A DNA stretch of 57,395 nucleotides, taken from Actinomycetota bacterium (lineage in GTDB: Bacteria; Actinomycetota; Thermoleophilia; UBA2241). How positions within the stretch are numbered: the stretch's first letter is position 1; every line of letters begins with the position of its first letter. The notes under the pieces were generated by a model, which saw only the letters and a list, made by a program, of their open reading frames with translations, was not told the DNA's origin and made no database searches. The stretch spans positions 1 through 57,395 of the forward strand of contig JAAZAR010000152.1 of NCBI GenBank assembly GCA_012514235.1, written 5' to 3'. The position numbers and the translations under genes were made by a program. Below, piece by piece: positions 25,769 to 33,246 of the stretch.

Positions 25769-25787
25769 CCTGATCCTCGCCGGCCTG

Positions 25788-26594
25788 TCAGATCCCGAGG
25801 CCGCCGTCGACCGGCAGCGTGACGCCGGTGACGAACCGCGCCGCCGGCGAGGCCAGATAGAGCACTGCCATGGCCACGTCGTCGGTGGTGCCGATGCTCT
25901 TGAGAGGCGTCGCGTCCACGATCATCTGTCTGGTCTCTTGCGGAAGGGCCTGGGTCATTGGTGTGTCGATGTAGCCCGGAGCGACGGCGTTGACGCGCAC
26001 TCCGCGTGCACCGAGCTCTTTGGCGAGCGACTTGGTCAGGCCGATGATGCCCGCTTTCGCCGCCGCGTAGTTCGCCTGACCGGCGTTACCGCGGCGGCCG
26101 ACGACACTGGAGAGGTTGATGATACAGCCGGTACGGCGACGGAACATCCGCCGCGCCGCCGCCTTGCTCACGAGGAACGTGCCGCGCAGGTGCGTCGCGA
26201 CGACCGCGTCGAAGTCCGCTGGGTCCATCATCATCACCACGTTGTCGCGCGTGATACCCGCGTTGTTGACCACCACGGAGAGCTGGCCCAGCTCGGTCTC
26301 GGCCCGCTCCACCATCGCGTTCACCTGGCCCTCGTCGGTGACGTCGCCCATCACGACGAGGCCGCTGCGCCCCAGCGCCTCGATCTCGGCGACGACGGCC
26401 GCGCAGGCCGCCTCGTCGGCGAAATCGTTGACGGCCACGTCGGCGCCGGCCGACGCGAGCGCGAGCGCGATGCCGCGGCCGATGCCGCGGCCCGCACCAG
26501 TCACGAGCGCCGTCGCGCCCGTCAGATCGAATTGGGCAGTGGATGGCGCGCCCGCGGCGCGCGCCTCGTTCGCTGGCCCTTCTTGGCTCGTCAC
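25788..26594 (-). CDS. fabG: 3-oxoacyl-ACP reductase
   Basis: This 268-residue NADPH-dependent short-chain dehydrogenase reduces beta-ketoacyl-ACP. It shows the Rossmann motif TGAGRGIG (32-39), the NNAG motif (110-113) and the catalytic Ser (162/163), Y176 and K180 in INLSSVVGRRGNAGQANYAAAKAG. It ends with the FVTGVTLPVDGGLGI signature. An N-terminal extension of about 22 residues precedes the fold. Its start (GTG at 26594) overlaps the fabD stop as GTGA, so the two are translationally coupled. Confidence 0.95.
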   Translation of the reverse strand: MTSQEGPANEARAAGAPSTAQFDLTGATALVTGAGRGIGRGIALALASAGADVAVNDFADEAACAAVVAEIEALGRSGLVVMGDVTDEGQVNAMVERAETELGQLSVVVNNAGITRDNVVMMMDPADFDAVVATHLRGTFLVSKAAARRMFRRRTGCIINLSSVVGRRGNAGQANYAAAKAGIIGLTKSLAKELGARGVRVNAVAPGYIDTPMTQALPQETRQMIVDATPLKSIGTTDDVAMAVLYLASPAARFVTGVTLPVDGGLGI

Positions 26595-27523
26595 GCGTCC
26601 TCCAGGTAGCCGCCATCCGCGCGCAGAGCCTGCAGCGTCTCCATGTCCGAGACGCTCGCCGTGCGCGCATCCGGCTCGATGCGCTTGACCAGGCCGGTGA
26701 GCACCGCACCCGGACCGACCTCCAGAAATGAATCATAACCCGCTGCATACAAGGTCTTCACCGACTGACTGAACCGGACCGGCGAGATGAGCTGCCTCTG
26801 CAAGAGGCGATCGAAGTGGTCCGTCTCGTACCTCACGGTGCAGCCGCAGAAGAAGGCGGGGTCCGGGGTACGCCAGACGGTGCGCTCGAACTCCTCTCGC
26901 AGAGGTTCGAGCGCCGACTCCACCAGCGGCGAGTGGAAGGCGCCGCTCACCGGGAGCGAGACCACGCGTCGCGCACCTGCCGAGCGGGCCTTCTCTGCCA
27001 GGATCTCGATCCCCTTGACGGTGCCGCTCACCACGACCTGGCCGGGACTGTTGAAGTTGGCCGGCCAGACGCCGTCAACGTCGTCACAGAGCGACTCGAC
27101 GACGGCGTCGTCCAGGCCGAGCACCGCAGCCATGCCGCCCGGGTTGGCCGCGGCGGCGCGCAGCATCTCCTGTCCGCGGCGCCGCACGATACGCAGGGCA
27201 TCCCTGAAGTCCAACGCTCCGGTGGCGACGAGCGCCGAGAACTCGCCCAGGCTGTGGCCGATGGCGACGTCGAACCGAAGGCCCTCGCGGCGCAGCACGC
27301 GGAACATGCCGACCGAAGCCGCCAGCAGCGCCGGCTGCGTGAAGTCCGTGCGACTCAAGCGATCCATGGGCCCCTGGGCGCACAGGTCGCGCAGGTCGTA
27401 GCCGAGCACCTCCGATGCCTCGGCGTAGGCGTCGCGCATCTCGGGCTCTGCGGCTGCGAGGTCGCAGCCCATCCCGACGGCCTGCGACCCCTGGCCGGGG
27501 AACATGAGGACGAGGTTCTCCAC
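26591..27523 (-). CDS. fabD: Malonyl-CoA:ACP transacylase
   Basis: This 310-residue enzyme moves malonyl groups from CoA to ACP. The active-site Ser is S91 in AIGHSLGEFSAL, the catalytic His is H197 in PVSGAFHSPLVESA, and the opening MFPGQGSQAVGMG forms the oxyanion loop. Q63 in DFTQPALLA also matches the family. It lies 9 nt downstream of fabH and overlaps fabG by 4 nt. Confidence 0.96.
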   Translation of the reverse strand: MENLVLMFPGQGSQAVGMGCDLAAAEPEMRDAYAEASEVLGYDLRDLCAQGPMDRLSRTDFTQPALLAASVGMFRVLRREGLRFDVAIGHSLGEFSALVATGALDFRDALRIVRRRGQEMLRAAAANPGGMAAVLGLDDAVVESLCDDVDGVWPANFNSPGQVVVSGTVKGIEILAEKARSAGARRVVSLPVSGAFHSPLVESALEPLREEFERTVWRTPDPAFFCGCTVRYETDHFDRLLQRQLISPVRFSQSVKTLYAAGYDSFLEVGPGAVLTGLVKRIEPDARTASVSDMETLQALRADGGYLEDA

Positions 27524-27532
27524 GAGGCTAGG

Positions 27533-28540
27533 TTACAGCTCCCACTTGGTGAGGCACGAACCCCAGGTGAGACCGGCGCCGAAGCCGGCCATGAGCAGCG
27601 TGTCGCCCTTCTTGAGGCGGCCGCGCTCACTGGCCTCGTGCAGGCAGATCGGGATGGAGGCGCACGACGTGTTGCCGTAGCGGTCCAGATTGGCGAAAAC
27701 CTGACTGTCGCTCATCCCCAGTCGGCGCGACGCCGACTCGATGATGCGGATGTTGGCCTGATGAGGCACGAACAGGTCGACATCCTCGACACCGATCTCG
27801 GCGTCCGACAGCACCTTGGTGCAGGAGTCGACGACGGTGCGCGTGGCGAACTTGAAGACCTCGCTGCCGGTCATGTGCATGGCGTGCTCGTGATCGCGCA
27901 CGGTGTCGAACGTCGCCGGCATGCGGCTACCGCCGGCCGGGACGAGCAGACTGGACGCACCGCTGCCGTCGTTGCCCAGATCGAAGCTGAAGATGCTGCC
28001 GTTGTCGGTCGGCTGGACGAGCACGGCGCCGGCGCCGTCGCCGAAGAGCACACAGGTGCTGCGATCCTCCCAGTCGACCATCTTGCTCAGCACCTCGGCG
28101 CCGATGACGAGGACGTTCTGGTAGATGTTTGCCGAGACGAAGGCCGTGGCGATGGCGAGCCCGTAGACGAACCCGGTGCAGCCGGCCTGTACGTCGAAGG
28201 CGCCTGCCTTGGTGGCGCCGATGTTGTCGGCGACGATCGACGCCGTCGCCGGCATGATGTGGTCGGGAGAGATCGTGGTGACGATGACGAGGTCGAGCTC
28301 GGTGGCGTCGAGGGAGCCCGACTCGAGGCAGCGGCGGGCGGCGATGGTGCCCAGGTCGCTCGCCGCCTCGTCCACGCGTGCGATACGCCGCTCGCGGATG
28401 CCCGTTCGCGTGGTGATCCATTCGTCGGACGTATCCAGGAACTGGCTGATCTCCTCGTTGCTGAGCACACGCTCGGGCACGTGCACGCCGAGCGCGCTGA
28501 TGCGCGCCCCGCGAACGAGGCCGCGACGGAGTCCGATCAC
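27533..28540 (-). CDS. fabH: 3-oxoacyl-ACP synthase III
   Basis: This 335-residue enzyme starts each fatty acid chain by condensing an acyl-CoA with malonyl-ACP. The triad is C121 (DVQAGCTGFVYGL), H260 (LFVPHQANIRI) and N290 (LDRYGNTSCASIP). The substrate preference (acetyl versus branched acyl-CoA) cannot be read with confidence. The GTG at 28540 is used as the start because it overlaps the fabZ stop as GTGA and gives MIGLRRGLVRGARISALGVHVPE at the expected N-terminus. The longer frame to 28951 is a shadow of fabZ. Confidence 0.96.
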   Translation of the reverse strand: MIGLRRGLVRGARISALGVHVPERVLSNEEISQFLDTSDEWITTRTGIRERRIARVDEAASDLGTIAARRCLESGSLDATELDLVIVTTISPDHIMPATASIVADNIGATKAGAFDVQAGCTGFVYGLAIATAFVSANIYQNVLVIGAEVLSKMVDWEDRSTCVLFGDGAGAVLVQPTDNGSIFSFDLGNDGSGASSLLVPAGGSRMPATFDTVRDHEHAMHMTGSEVFKFATRTVVDSCTKVLSDAEIGVEDVDLFVPHQANIRIIESASRRLGMSDSQVFANLDRYGNTSCASIPICLHEASERGRLKKGDTLLMAGFGAGLTWGSCLTKWEL

Positions 28541-29046
28541 AGTCGCGCCTCTCCGGCGGCGACGGCGGCCGCGTCGACGATGGCGAACATCAGCTCGCCA
28601 CGGCAGGCAAGCTGGCCGTCCACAGTCGCCTTGACCCTGGCTCGGCCGACAGGTCCGTGCACGGCGACGATCTCCGCCTCCAGCTTGAGCGTGTCGCCCG
28701 GTTTGCAGACCCTCTTGAAGCGGACCTTGTCGATCCCCGCGAAGAGCCCGACCTTGTCGCCGCCCGGACCGGCATCGGCTGAGGGCGGCGCCTCTCCTGC
28801 GGCCAGCGCTTCGGGGGGTGCGCTCGCAGCCGCGAGGGTGGCCGTCTGCGCGAGCGCCTCGACGATGAGCACGCCGGGCATGACGGGGCTGCCGGGGAAG
28901 TGCCCCGCGAACCACCAGTCGTCGTCCCGGAGCGTCCGGAGCGCGGTGCACCGCACGCCCGGCTCGCCGTCGATCACTTCGTCCACGAGGAGGAACGGCG
29001 GACGATGCGGCAGCAGCGTCAGGACCTGCTCGTTGGTCATCTTCAC
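28537..29046 (-). CDS. fabZ: 3-hydroxyacyl-ACP dehydratase, FabZ type
   Basis: This 169-residue hotdog-fold dehydratase has LLPHRPPFLLVDEV (11-24) and the catalytic H49 and E63 in AGHFPGSPVMPGVLIVEALAQ. A Pro/Ala/Gly-rich insertion (about 75-97) separates the motif from the last strands (FKRVCKPGDTLKLEAEIV), making it longer than a typical FabZ of 140-150 residues. It starts at GTG 29046, overlapping the anti-sigma stop by 4 nt, and ends overlapping fabH by 4 nt. Confidence 0.93.
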   Translation of the reverse strand: MKMTNEQVLTLLPHRPPFLLVDEVIDGEPGVRCTALRTLRDDDWWFAGHFPGSPVMPGVLIVEALAQTATLAAASAPPEALAAGEAPPSADAGPGGDKVGLFAGIDKVRFKRVCKPGDTLKLEAEIVAVHGPVGRARVKATVDGQLACRGELMFAIVDAAAVAAGEARL

Positions 29047-29471
29047 AGCGGCTTCAGCTCCCGTGTACGGCGAAGGAACCGCTCGACCTGGATGATCACC
29101 GCGGTCGCGGCGATGCCGTAGCCGAGTACGTTCTTGACCGGCACGGTGCGACCGCCCGGCAACGGGATACGCCCCAGCGCGTCGTCGAGTGCCTCAAGGG
29201 CGCCGCCGACGACTCGCCCCACGGTCGCCTGTCCGGGCCTGGCCTCCTGGGCGGCCGCCGCCGCGATGCGCTCCGCGAATCCCGGCGGCGGCGCCAGCTC
29301 GACCTCACCCCAAGCGGCCAGGGCGCCGCGGACTTCGCTCAACCGGGCGAGCTCGGCAGCACAGTCCGGACAGAAGCTGAGGTGACCCTGCAGTTCGGCC
29401 ACCTCGAGATACCCGAGCTCGCCGTCCACGTACAGGTTGAGGCGGGAACCGAAGTAGCTGCAGTCCATCAC
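29043..29471 (-). CDS. Zinc-finger anti-sigma factor
   Basis: This 142-residue protein has the ZAS signature H30-x3-C34-x2-C37 (LQGHLSFCPDCAAELARLSEV) in an N-terminal helical domain that would clamp the cognate sigma factor. A linker rich in Ala/Pro/Gly follows, and a single weak hydrophobic segment lies near the C-terminus (VLGYGIAATAVIIQV), followed by basic residues. The topology suggests a membrane-tethered sensor. The start codon (GTG 29471) overlaps the sigma stop as GTGA, and its own stop overlaps fabZ the same way, so sigma, anti-sigma and fabZ are made in fixed order. Confidence 0.88.
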   Translation of the reverse strand: MMDCSYFGSRLNLYVDGELGYLEVAELQGHLSFCPDCAAELARLSEVRGALAAWGEVELAPPPGFAERIAAAAAQEARPGQATVGRVVGGALEALDDALGRIPLPGGRTVPVKNVLGYGIAATAVIIQVERFLRRTRELKPL

Positions 29472-30031
29472 GACTCCCGTTCGGCCTGGAGACGGAGGCG
29501 CAGCGAGGCACGGCCGCGATGGACCATGACCTTGACCGTACCGAGCGGCCGGGCAGTGATGTCGGCGATCTCCTGGTACGGGAGACCGTAGATGTCGCGC
29601 AACACGGTAGGCACGCGGTAGTCGTCCGGCAGGTCCCGCAGCGCGGCGGTGAGCATGGCGGCGGAGATGCCGTCGCCCAACTCCGGCTCGTCGCCGGCGA
29701 TGTCAGGCGCCTCGACCGGCTCCGGGCGCCGGCGCTCGCGACGCTGGTAGTCGACGGATGCAGTGAGCGCGAGCCGGAAGAGCCACGTGCTGAAGGCGGC
29801 CTCGCTCCGGTACTGCGGCAGCTTGCGGTAGCAGCGCAGGAACGCCTCCTGCGCCGCATCCTCGGCGTCGGTGTGGTTGCCGAGCACGTTGTAGGCCACC
29901 GAGTAGACCATGCCTTTGTACCGCTCCACGATCGTCTTGAACGCCTCCACGTCGCCCGCCGCGGCACGCGCAAGCTCGGCGGGCGTCGGGTCGGGCAACG
30001 TTGCCCACTTGTTGAAGTTGGACGGCGGCAT
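29468..30031 (-). CDS. ECF-family RNA polymerase sigma factor
   Basis: This sigma-70 family protein has only regions 2 and 4. Region 2 spans about residues 20-90 (DVEAFKTIVERYKGMVYSVAYNVLGNHTDAEDAAQEAFLRCYRKL, then FSTWLFRLALTASVDYQRR). Region 4 spans about 125-180 (LRDLPDDYRVPTVLRDIYGLPYQEIADITARPLGTVKVMVHRGRASLRLRL). It resembles RpoE/SigW-like ECFs that pair with zinc anti-sigma factors. The start is uncertain. ATG 30031 gives MPPSNFNKWATLPDPTPAEL but lacks a ribosome-binding site. A GTG at 30076 follows a TACACT -10-like box closely and could be leaderless. It heads the fatty-acid operon. Confidence 0.9.
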   Translation of the reverse strand: MPPSNFNKWATLPDPTPAELARAAAGDVEAFKTIVERYKGMVYSVAYNVLGNHTDAEDAAQEAFLRCYRKLPQYRSEAAFSTWLFRLALTASVDYQRRERRRPEPVEAPDIAGDEPELGDGISAAMLTAALRDLPDDYRVPTVLRDIYGLPYQEIADITARPLGTVKVMVHRGRASLRLRLQAERES

Positions 30032-30170
30032 GGCGGAAGAAGTTACACCTGGTCCGGAGGCGGATTCGAAGAGCACTCAAGTGTACACCCCGCACGCAGG
30101 CCGCCCCGGCCGCCGCAGGCACCTCCCGACGGCGGCGCGACGAGCGGTCGAGACCCGCGGGGCGGAGCAG

Positions 30171-31169
30171 TCAGGCGCGGCGTCCCAGCGAGCTGCCGGC
30201 GGCGATCATGAAGAGCCGCGACGCCGCGAGCGCGGTCAACCCCTGCGGGTCGCGTTCGGGGACGAACTCGCAGACGTCCATGCCGGCGAGCGTGCAACGA
30301 GCCGCGACGCCGCGCACGAGCCGGGCGACCTGCCAGAACCAGAGGCCGCCCGGTGCCGGCCACAGCGTGCCCGGGGCGCAGGAGGGATCCAGACCGTCCA
30401 CGTCGATCGTGATGTAGACCCGGTGCTCGGGATCGAAGAGTGCCACCAGCTCGTCGAGCAGCGCCGCGCCGTGTTCGTGCACCTCTTCGGCGAGGACGAG
30501 GAGGTTGCCGGCGGCGCGCGCGGCGTCGACCTCCGCGGCGCGCGCACTCCCCACATCCCGGAGCCCTACCTGCACCACGGTAGTCACCCACGGCAGGTCG
30601 CGGAGGCGACGGATCGGACTCGAGTATCCGTCCTGGAGCCCCGCGACCTCGTCACGGTAGTCCAGGTGGGCGTCGACGTGCAGGACGGCGAGCGGCCGAT
30701 CGCCCGACAGGCCGCGGACGACGACCGGCGGCGCCGAATGGTCGCCGCCGACCACGAGCGGAACGGCGCCCCCTGCTGCGATGTCGCGGACGGCCGCGGT
30801 CCCGGCGGCGAGATGCGCGGCAAGATCGTCAGAGGAGCGAGCGGCACCCAGCAGCAGGTCCCCACAGTCGATGAACGACGCCTGCACATCGGCGGGCACG
30901 AGCGGCCCGCCGATGTCGAAGTCGTAGTGGTCGGGGACCGACGCATAGGGGGAGGAGGCCCGGCGGACTGCGCCGGCCGGGCCGTCCGCCCGCTCGACCG
31001 CCTCGCCCGAGGGAACCGCCGGCGCCGCCGGCGGTTCGTCGCCGTAGGGGACGTACAGCGGCAGACCGAGGAAGGCGAAGCGTGCGCCGCCGGAGGCGCC
31101 GGACGCCGCAAGATCCTCGGGCGGCGCGAACGGCGCGCCGAGGAACGTGTGTTCCGGCCGGTCAGTCAT
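30171..31169 (-). CDS. Agmatinase/arginase-family ureohydrolase
   Basis: This 332-residue binuclear-manganese hydrolase would cleave agmatine, arginine or a related guanidino compound to urea and an amine. Metal-binding motifs are intact: GGDHS (141-145), DAHLDY (166-171) and IDVDGLDPSCAPG (255-267). The N-terminal 80 residues hold an acidic, Pro/Ala-rich insertion compared with standard agmatinases. Specificity residues were not resolvable, so agmatinase, guanidinobutyrase or formimidoylglutamase-like activity are all possible. It lies upstream of the sigma-led operon on the same strand with a 139-nt gap and is probably a separate unit. Confidence 0.88.
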   Translation of the reverse strand: MTDRPEHTFLGAPFAPPEDLAASGASGGARFAFLGLPLYVPYGDEPPAAPAVPSGEAVERADGPAGAVRRASSPYASVPDHYDFDIGGPLVPADVQASFIDCGDLLLGAARSSDDLAAHLAAGTAAVRDIAAGGAVPLVVGGDHSAPPVVVRGLSGDRPLAVLHVDAHLDYRDEVAGLQDGYSSPIRRLRDLPWVTTVVQVGLRDVGSARAAEVDAARAAGNLLVLAEEVHEHGAALLDELVALFDPEHRVYITIDVDGLDPSCAPGTLWPAPGGLWFWQVARLVRGVAARCTLAGMDVCEFVPERDPQGLTALAASRLFMIAAGSSLGRRA

Positions 31170-31332
31170 GGCTCAGCTGTCGGACGCAGCATCCGCTCCT
31201 CCTCCGGCCAGTCCGGACAGACGCCGGTGATCCGCGCGCGGGCGGCGGCGGATGATCCTGGGACTCCGCCGCCGCCCGCACCCACGCGCGTCACTCGTCT
31301 GCCGGTCACGCCTTCGCGTGCGAGGCCGTCTG

Positions 31333-33174
31333 TCAGACCTCCACCGAGCGGCCGCGCCGGCGCCTCGTCATCCAGACGACGAGCGCCACGACGACGACCA
31401 CCACGACGACGATCACGACGATGAGGACCGTCGAACTCGCGCCGCTCTCCGCCTCGGCCGTCGCCACCGCCGGTTCGACCAGCCTGTAGGTGTCGACGTT
31501 CATGTAGTTGTAGAACGCCGAGCCATCGTAGCCCTCGAAACCGGAGGGCGACGGCACGACGCCCTGCCACTTGTCGCTGCGGTACGCCTCCAGCTGGTAC
31601 GGATACGCGAAGACCAGGTACGGCGAGGACTCCCAGACGATCTCCTGCATGCGCTGCACGAGGGGGATGCGCTCGGCAGCGTCGATCGTCTGCTCCTGCT
31701 GCTTGAACAGCTGCGTGTACTCGTCGTTCGTCCACAACGTGTCGTTCCAGCCCTCGATCTGGCCGGGCGTCGGGACGTTCAGCATCATCTCGGGGTCGAT
31801 GTCGTAGGTCCAGAACCAGATGAACATGTCATAGTCCGGCGCGTACGTGTCGCCCTTGTAGTTGTACTGGGCGTCGAGCAGCACGCCGGCATCGACGACT
31901 CTGAGAGTGACCTTGACACCCACGTCCTTGAACCAGCCGGCGATGAGCTTGGCCGCCGTCTGGTTCTCGGGCGAGTCGTTGGTGACGAACAGTCGCAGGT
32001 TCAGAGGCTTGCCTTCCTTGGTCTCGCGGAAGCCGTCGCCGTCCACGTCTTCGTAGCCGGCCAGGTCGAGCTGCGTCTTGGCCGTCTCGGGGTCGTACTT
32101 GTACGCCCGGTCCGCCGGAGGCTCCCAGTGATACGGAGAGTACGGGACGATGAGCGTGGATCCCACGTCGGCCTGGCCGAAGAAGGCCACATCCACGATC
32201 TTCTGGCGATCGATGGCCCAGTTGAGCGCCTGGCGGAACTTCTCGTCGAGCAGGACAGGGTTACCCAGGGAATCGGGGCTGTCGTAGCAGTTGAACCCCA
32301 GTTCGTGGAAGCGCCAGTGGGTCCCCTTGAGGCCGGTCACGCCGTCGATCGCCGTGAGCGACGGGTACTGGGCCTGCGGCAACTCGACGGCGGCGTCGAT
32401 GGCCCCCTGCTTGAGGTCGGCCGCCATCGTGTCGGCGCTCTTGTAGTTCTCGAAGAGCAGTTCGTCGATCTTGGGAGCGCCGCCCCAGTAGTCCTTGTTG
32501 GCGACCAGACGGATGTACTTGCCCTTGTTCCACTCCACGACCTGGAACGGACCCGAGCCGATGATCGGCGGCTCGTTCTGGTAGCTGGTCGTGGCCTTTT
32601 CACCGCTGACCTTACTCCAGATGTGCTCCGGGATGATCGGCACCACCATCGCGAGCATGTTGGCCTTGGGCTGTTCCGTCGTGATCTCGACGGTCGCGTC
32701 GTCGATGGCGGTGGCGCCGACGATGCCGCCCGTGTACACCGCGAGCGTCTGCAGGTTGTTCTCGACGATGTAGTTGAACGTGAACGCGACGTCACGCGCG
32801 GTGAGCGGCTTGCCGTCCTGCCACTTGACGCCCTGGCGGATCGTGAAGGTCCAGGTCTTGCCGTCCTCGGAGGCTTCCCAGCTCTCGGCGATCTCCGGTC
32901 GCGGCGAGAGGTCCTTGGCATCGAAGCCCACGAGGAAGTCGTAGTTGAGATGCCAGATCTGGTAGTCCTGGCCGAGGAGCCCGATGAACGGGTTGAGGTT
33001 GTCGGGCTCCAGGAGCCAGCCGACGCGGAACGTGAGGGGCTCCGCGTCGGGGGACTCGCTGGCGGCGAGAGCCGCCGGTGCCGCCGCCAGCAGCGCTGTC
33101 GCCAGCAGGAGCAGCAGGATCAGCGCTCGGGTGCCGGGGTGCCTCCATGTGTGTCTGCCGAGCCGTGTCTTCAT
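31333..33174 (-). CDS. ABC peptide/nickel-type substrate-binding protein with C-terminal membrane anchor
   Basis: This 613-residue family-5 extracellular solute-binding protein has a signal peptide (LILLLLLATALLAAAPAALAAS, about 18-39) with no lipobox Cys. The SBP_bac_5 core includes ESWEASEDGKTWTFTIRQGVKWQDGKPLTARDVAFTFNYI (about 98-138) and GSGPFQVVEWNKGKYIRLVANKDYW. Anchoring is instead by a C-terminal Val-rich helix (about 580-603) followed by RRRRGR. Ligands of the family are peptides, nickel or other small solutes. No permease or ATPase gene is adjacent, so it is an orphan receptor or uses a transporter elsewhere. It lies 72 nt downstream of the MttB gene on the same strand, so it might bind a methylamine or betaine, an inference only. 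Confidence 0.88.
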   Translation of the reverse strand: MKTRLGRHTWRHPGTRALILLLLLATALLAAAPAALAASESPDAEPLTFRVGWLLEPDNLNPFIGLLGQDYQIWHLNYDFLVGFDAKDLSPRPEIAESWEASEDGKTWTFTIRQGVKWQDGKPLTARDVAFTFNYIVENNLQTLAVYTGGIVGATAIDDATVEITTEQPKANMLAMVVPIIPEHIWSKVSGEKATTSYQNEPPIIGSGPFQVVEWNKGKYIRLVANKDYWGGAPKIDELLFENYKSADTMAADLKQGAIDAAVELPQAQYPSLTAIDGVTGLKGTHWRFHELGFNCYDSPDSLGNPVLLDEKFRQALNWAIDRQKIVDVAFFGQADVGSTLIVPYSPYHWEPPADRAYKYDPETAKTQLDLAGYEDVDGDGFRETKEGKPLNLRLFVTNDSPENQTAAKLIAGWFKDVGVKVTLRVVDAGVLLDAQYNYKGDTYAPDYDMFIWFWTYDIDPEMMLNVPTPGQIEGWNDTLWTNDEYTQLFKQQEQTIDAAERIPLVQRMQEIVWESSPYLVFAYPYQLEAYRSDKWQGVVPSPSGFEGYDGSAFYNYMNVDTYRLVEPAVATAEAESGASSTVLIVVIVVVVVVVVALVVWMTRRRRGRSVEV

Positions 33175-33246
33175 CGTTCCCCCTGATGCATCGTCTTCTG
33201 GTCGGTCAATCCCGTCTCGCGGCGCAGACGCGCTCTTCGGCGCGCA

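Noticed and set aside
26816..29095. 759-residue plus-strand frame opposite fabD, fabH and fabZ
   Set aside because: Antisense shadow caused by high GC; Arg/Ala/Val/Glu-rich, no domain, while the minus strand holds complete enzymes with all catalytic residues.
31252..33186. 644-residue plus-strand frame opposite the binding protein
   Set aside because: Shadow frame without signal, domain or ribosome-binding site.
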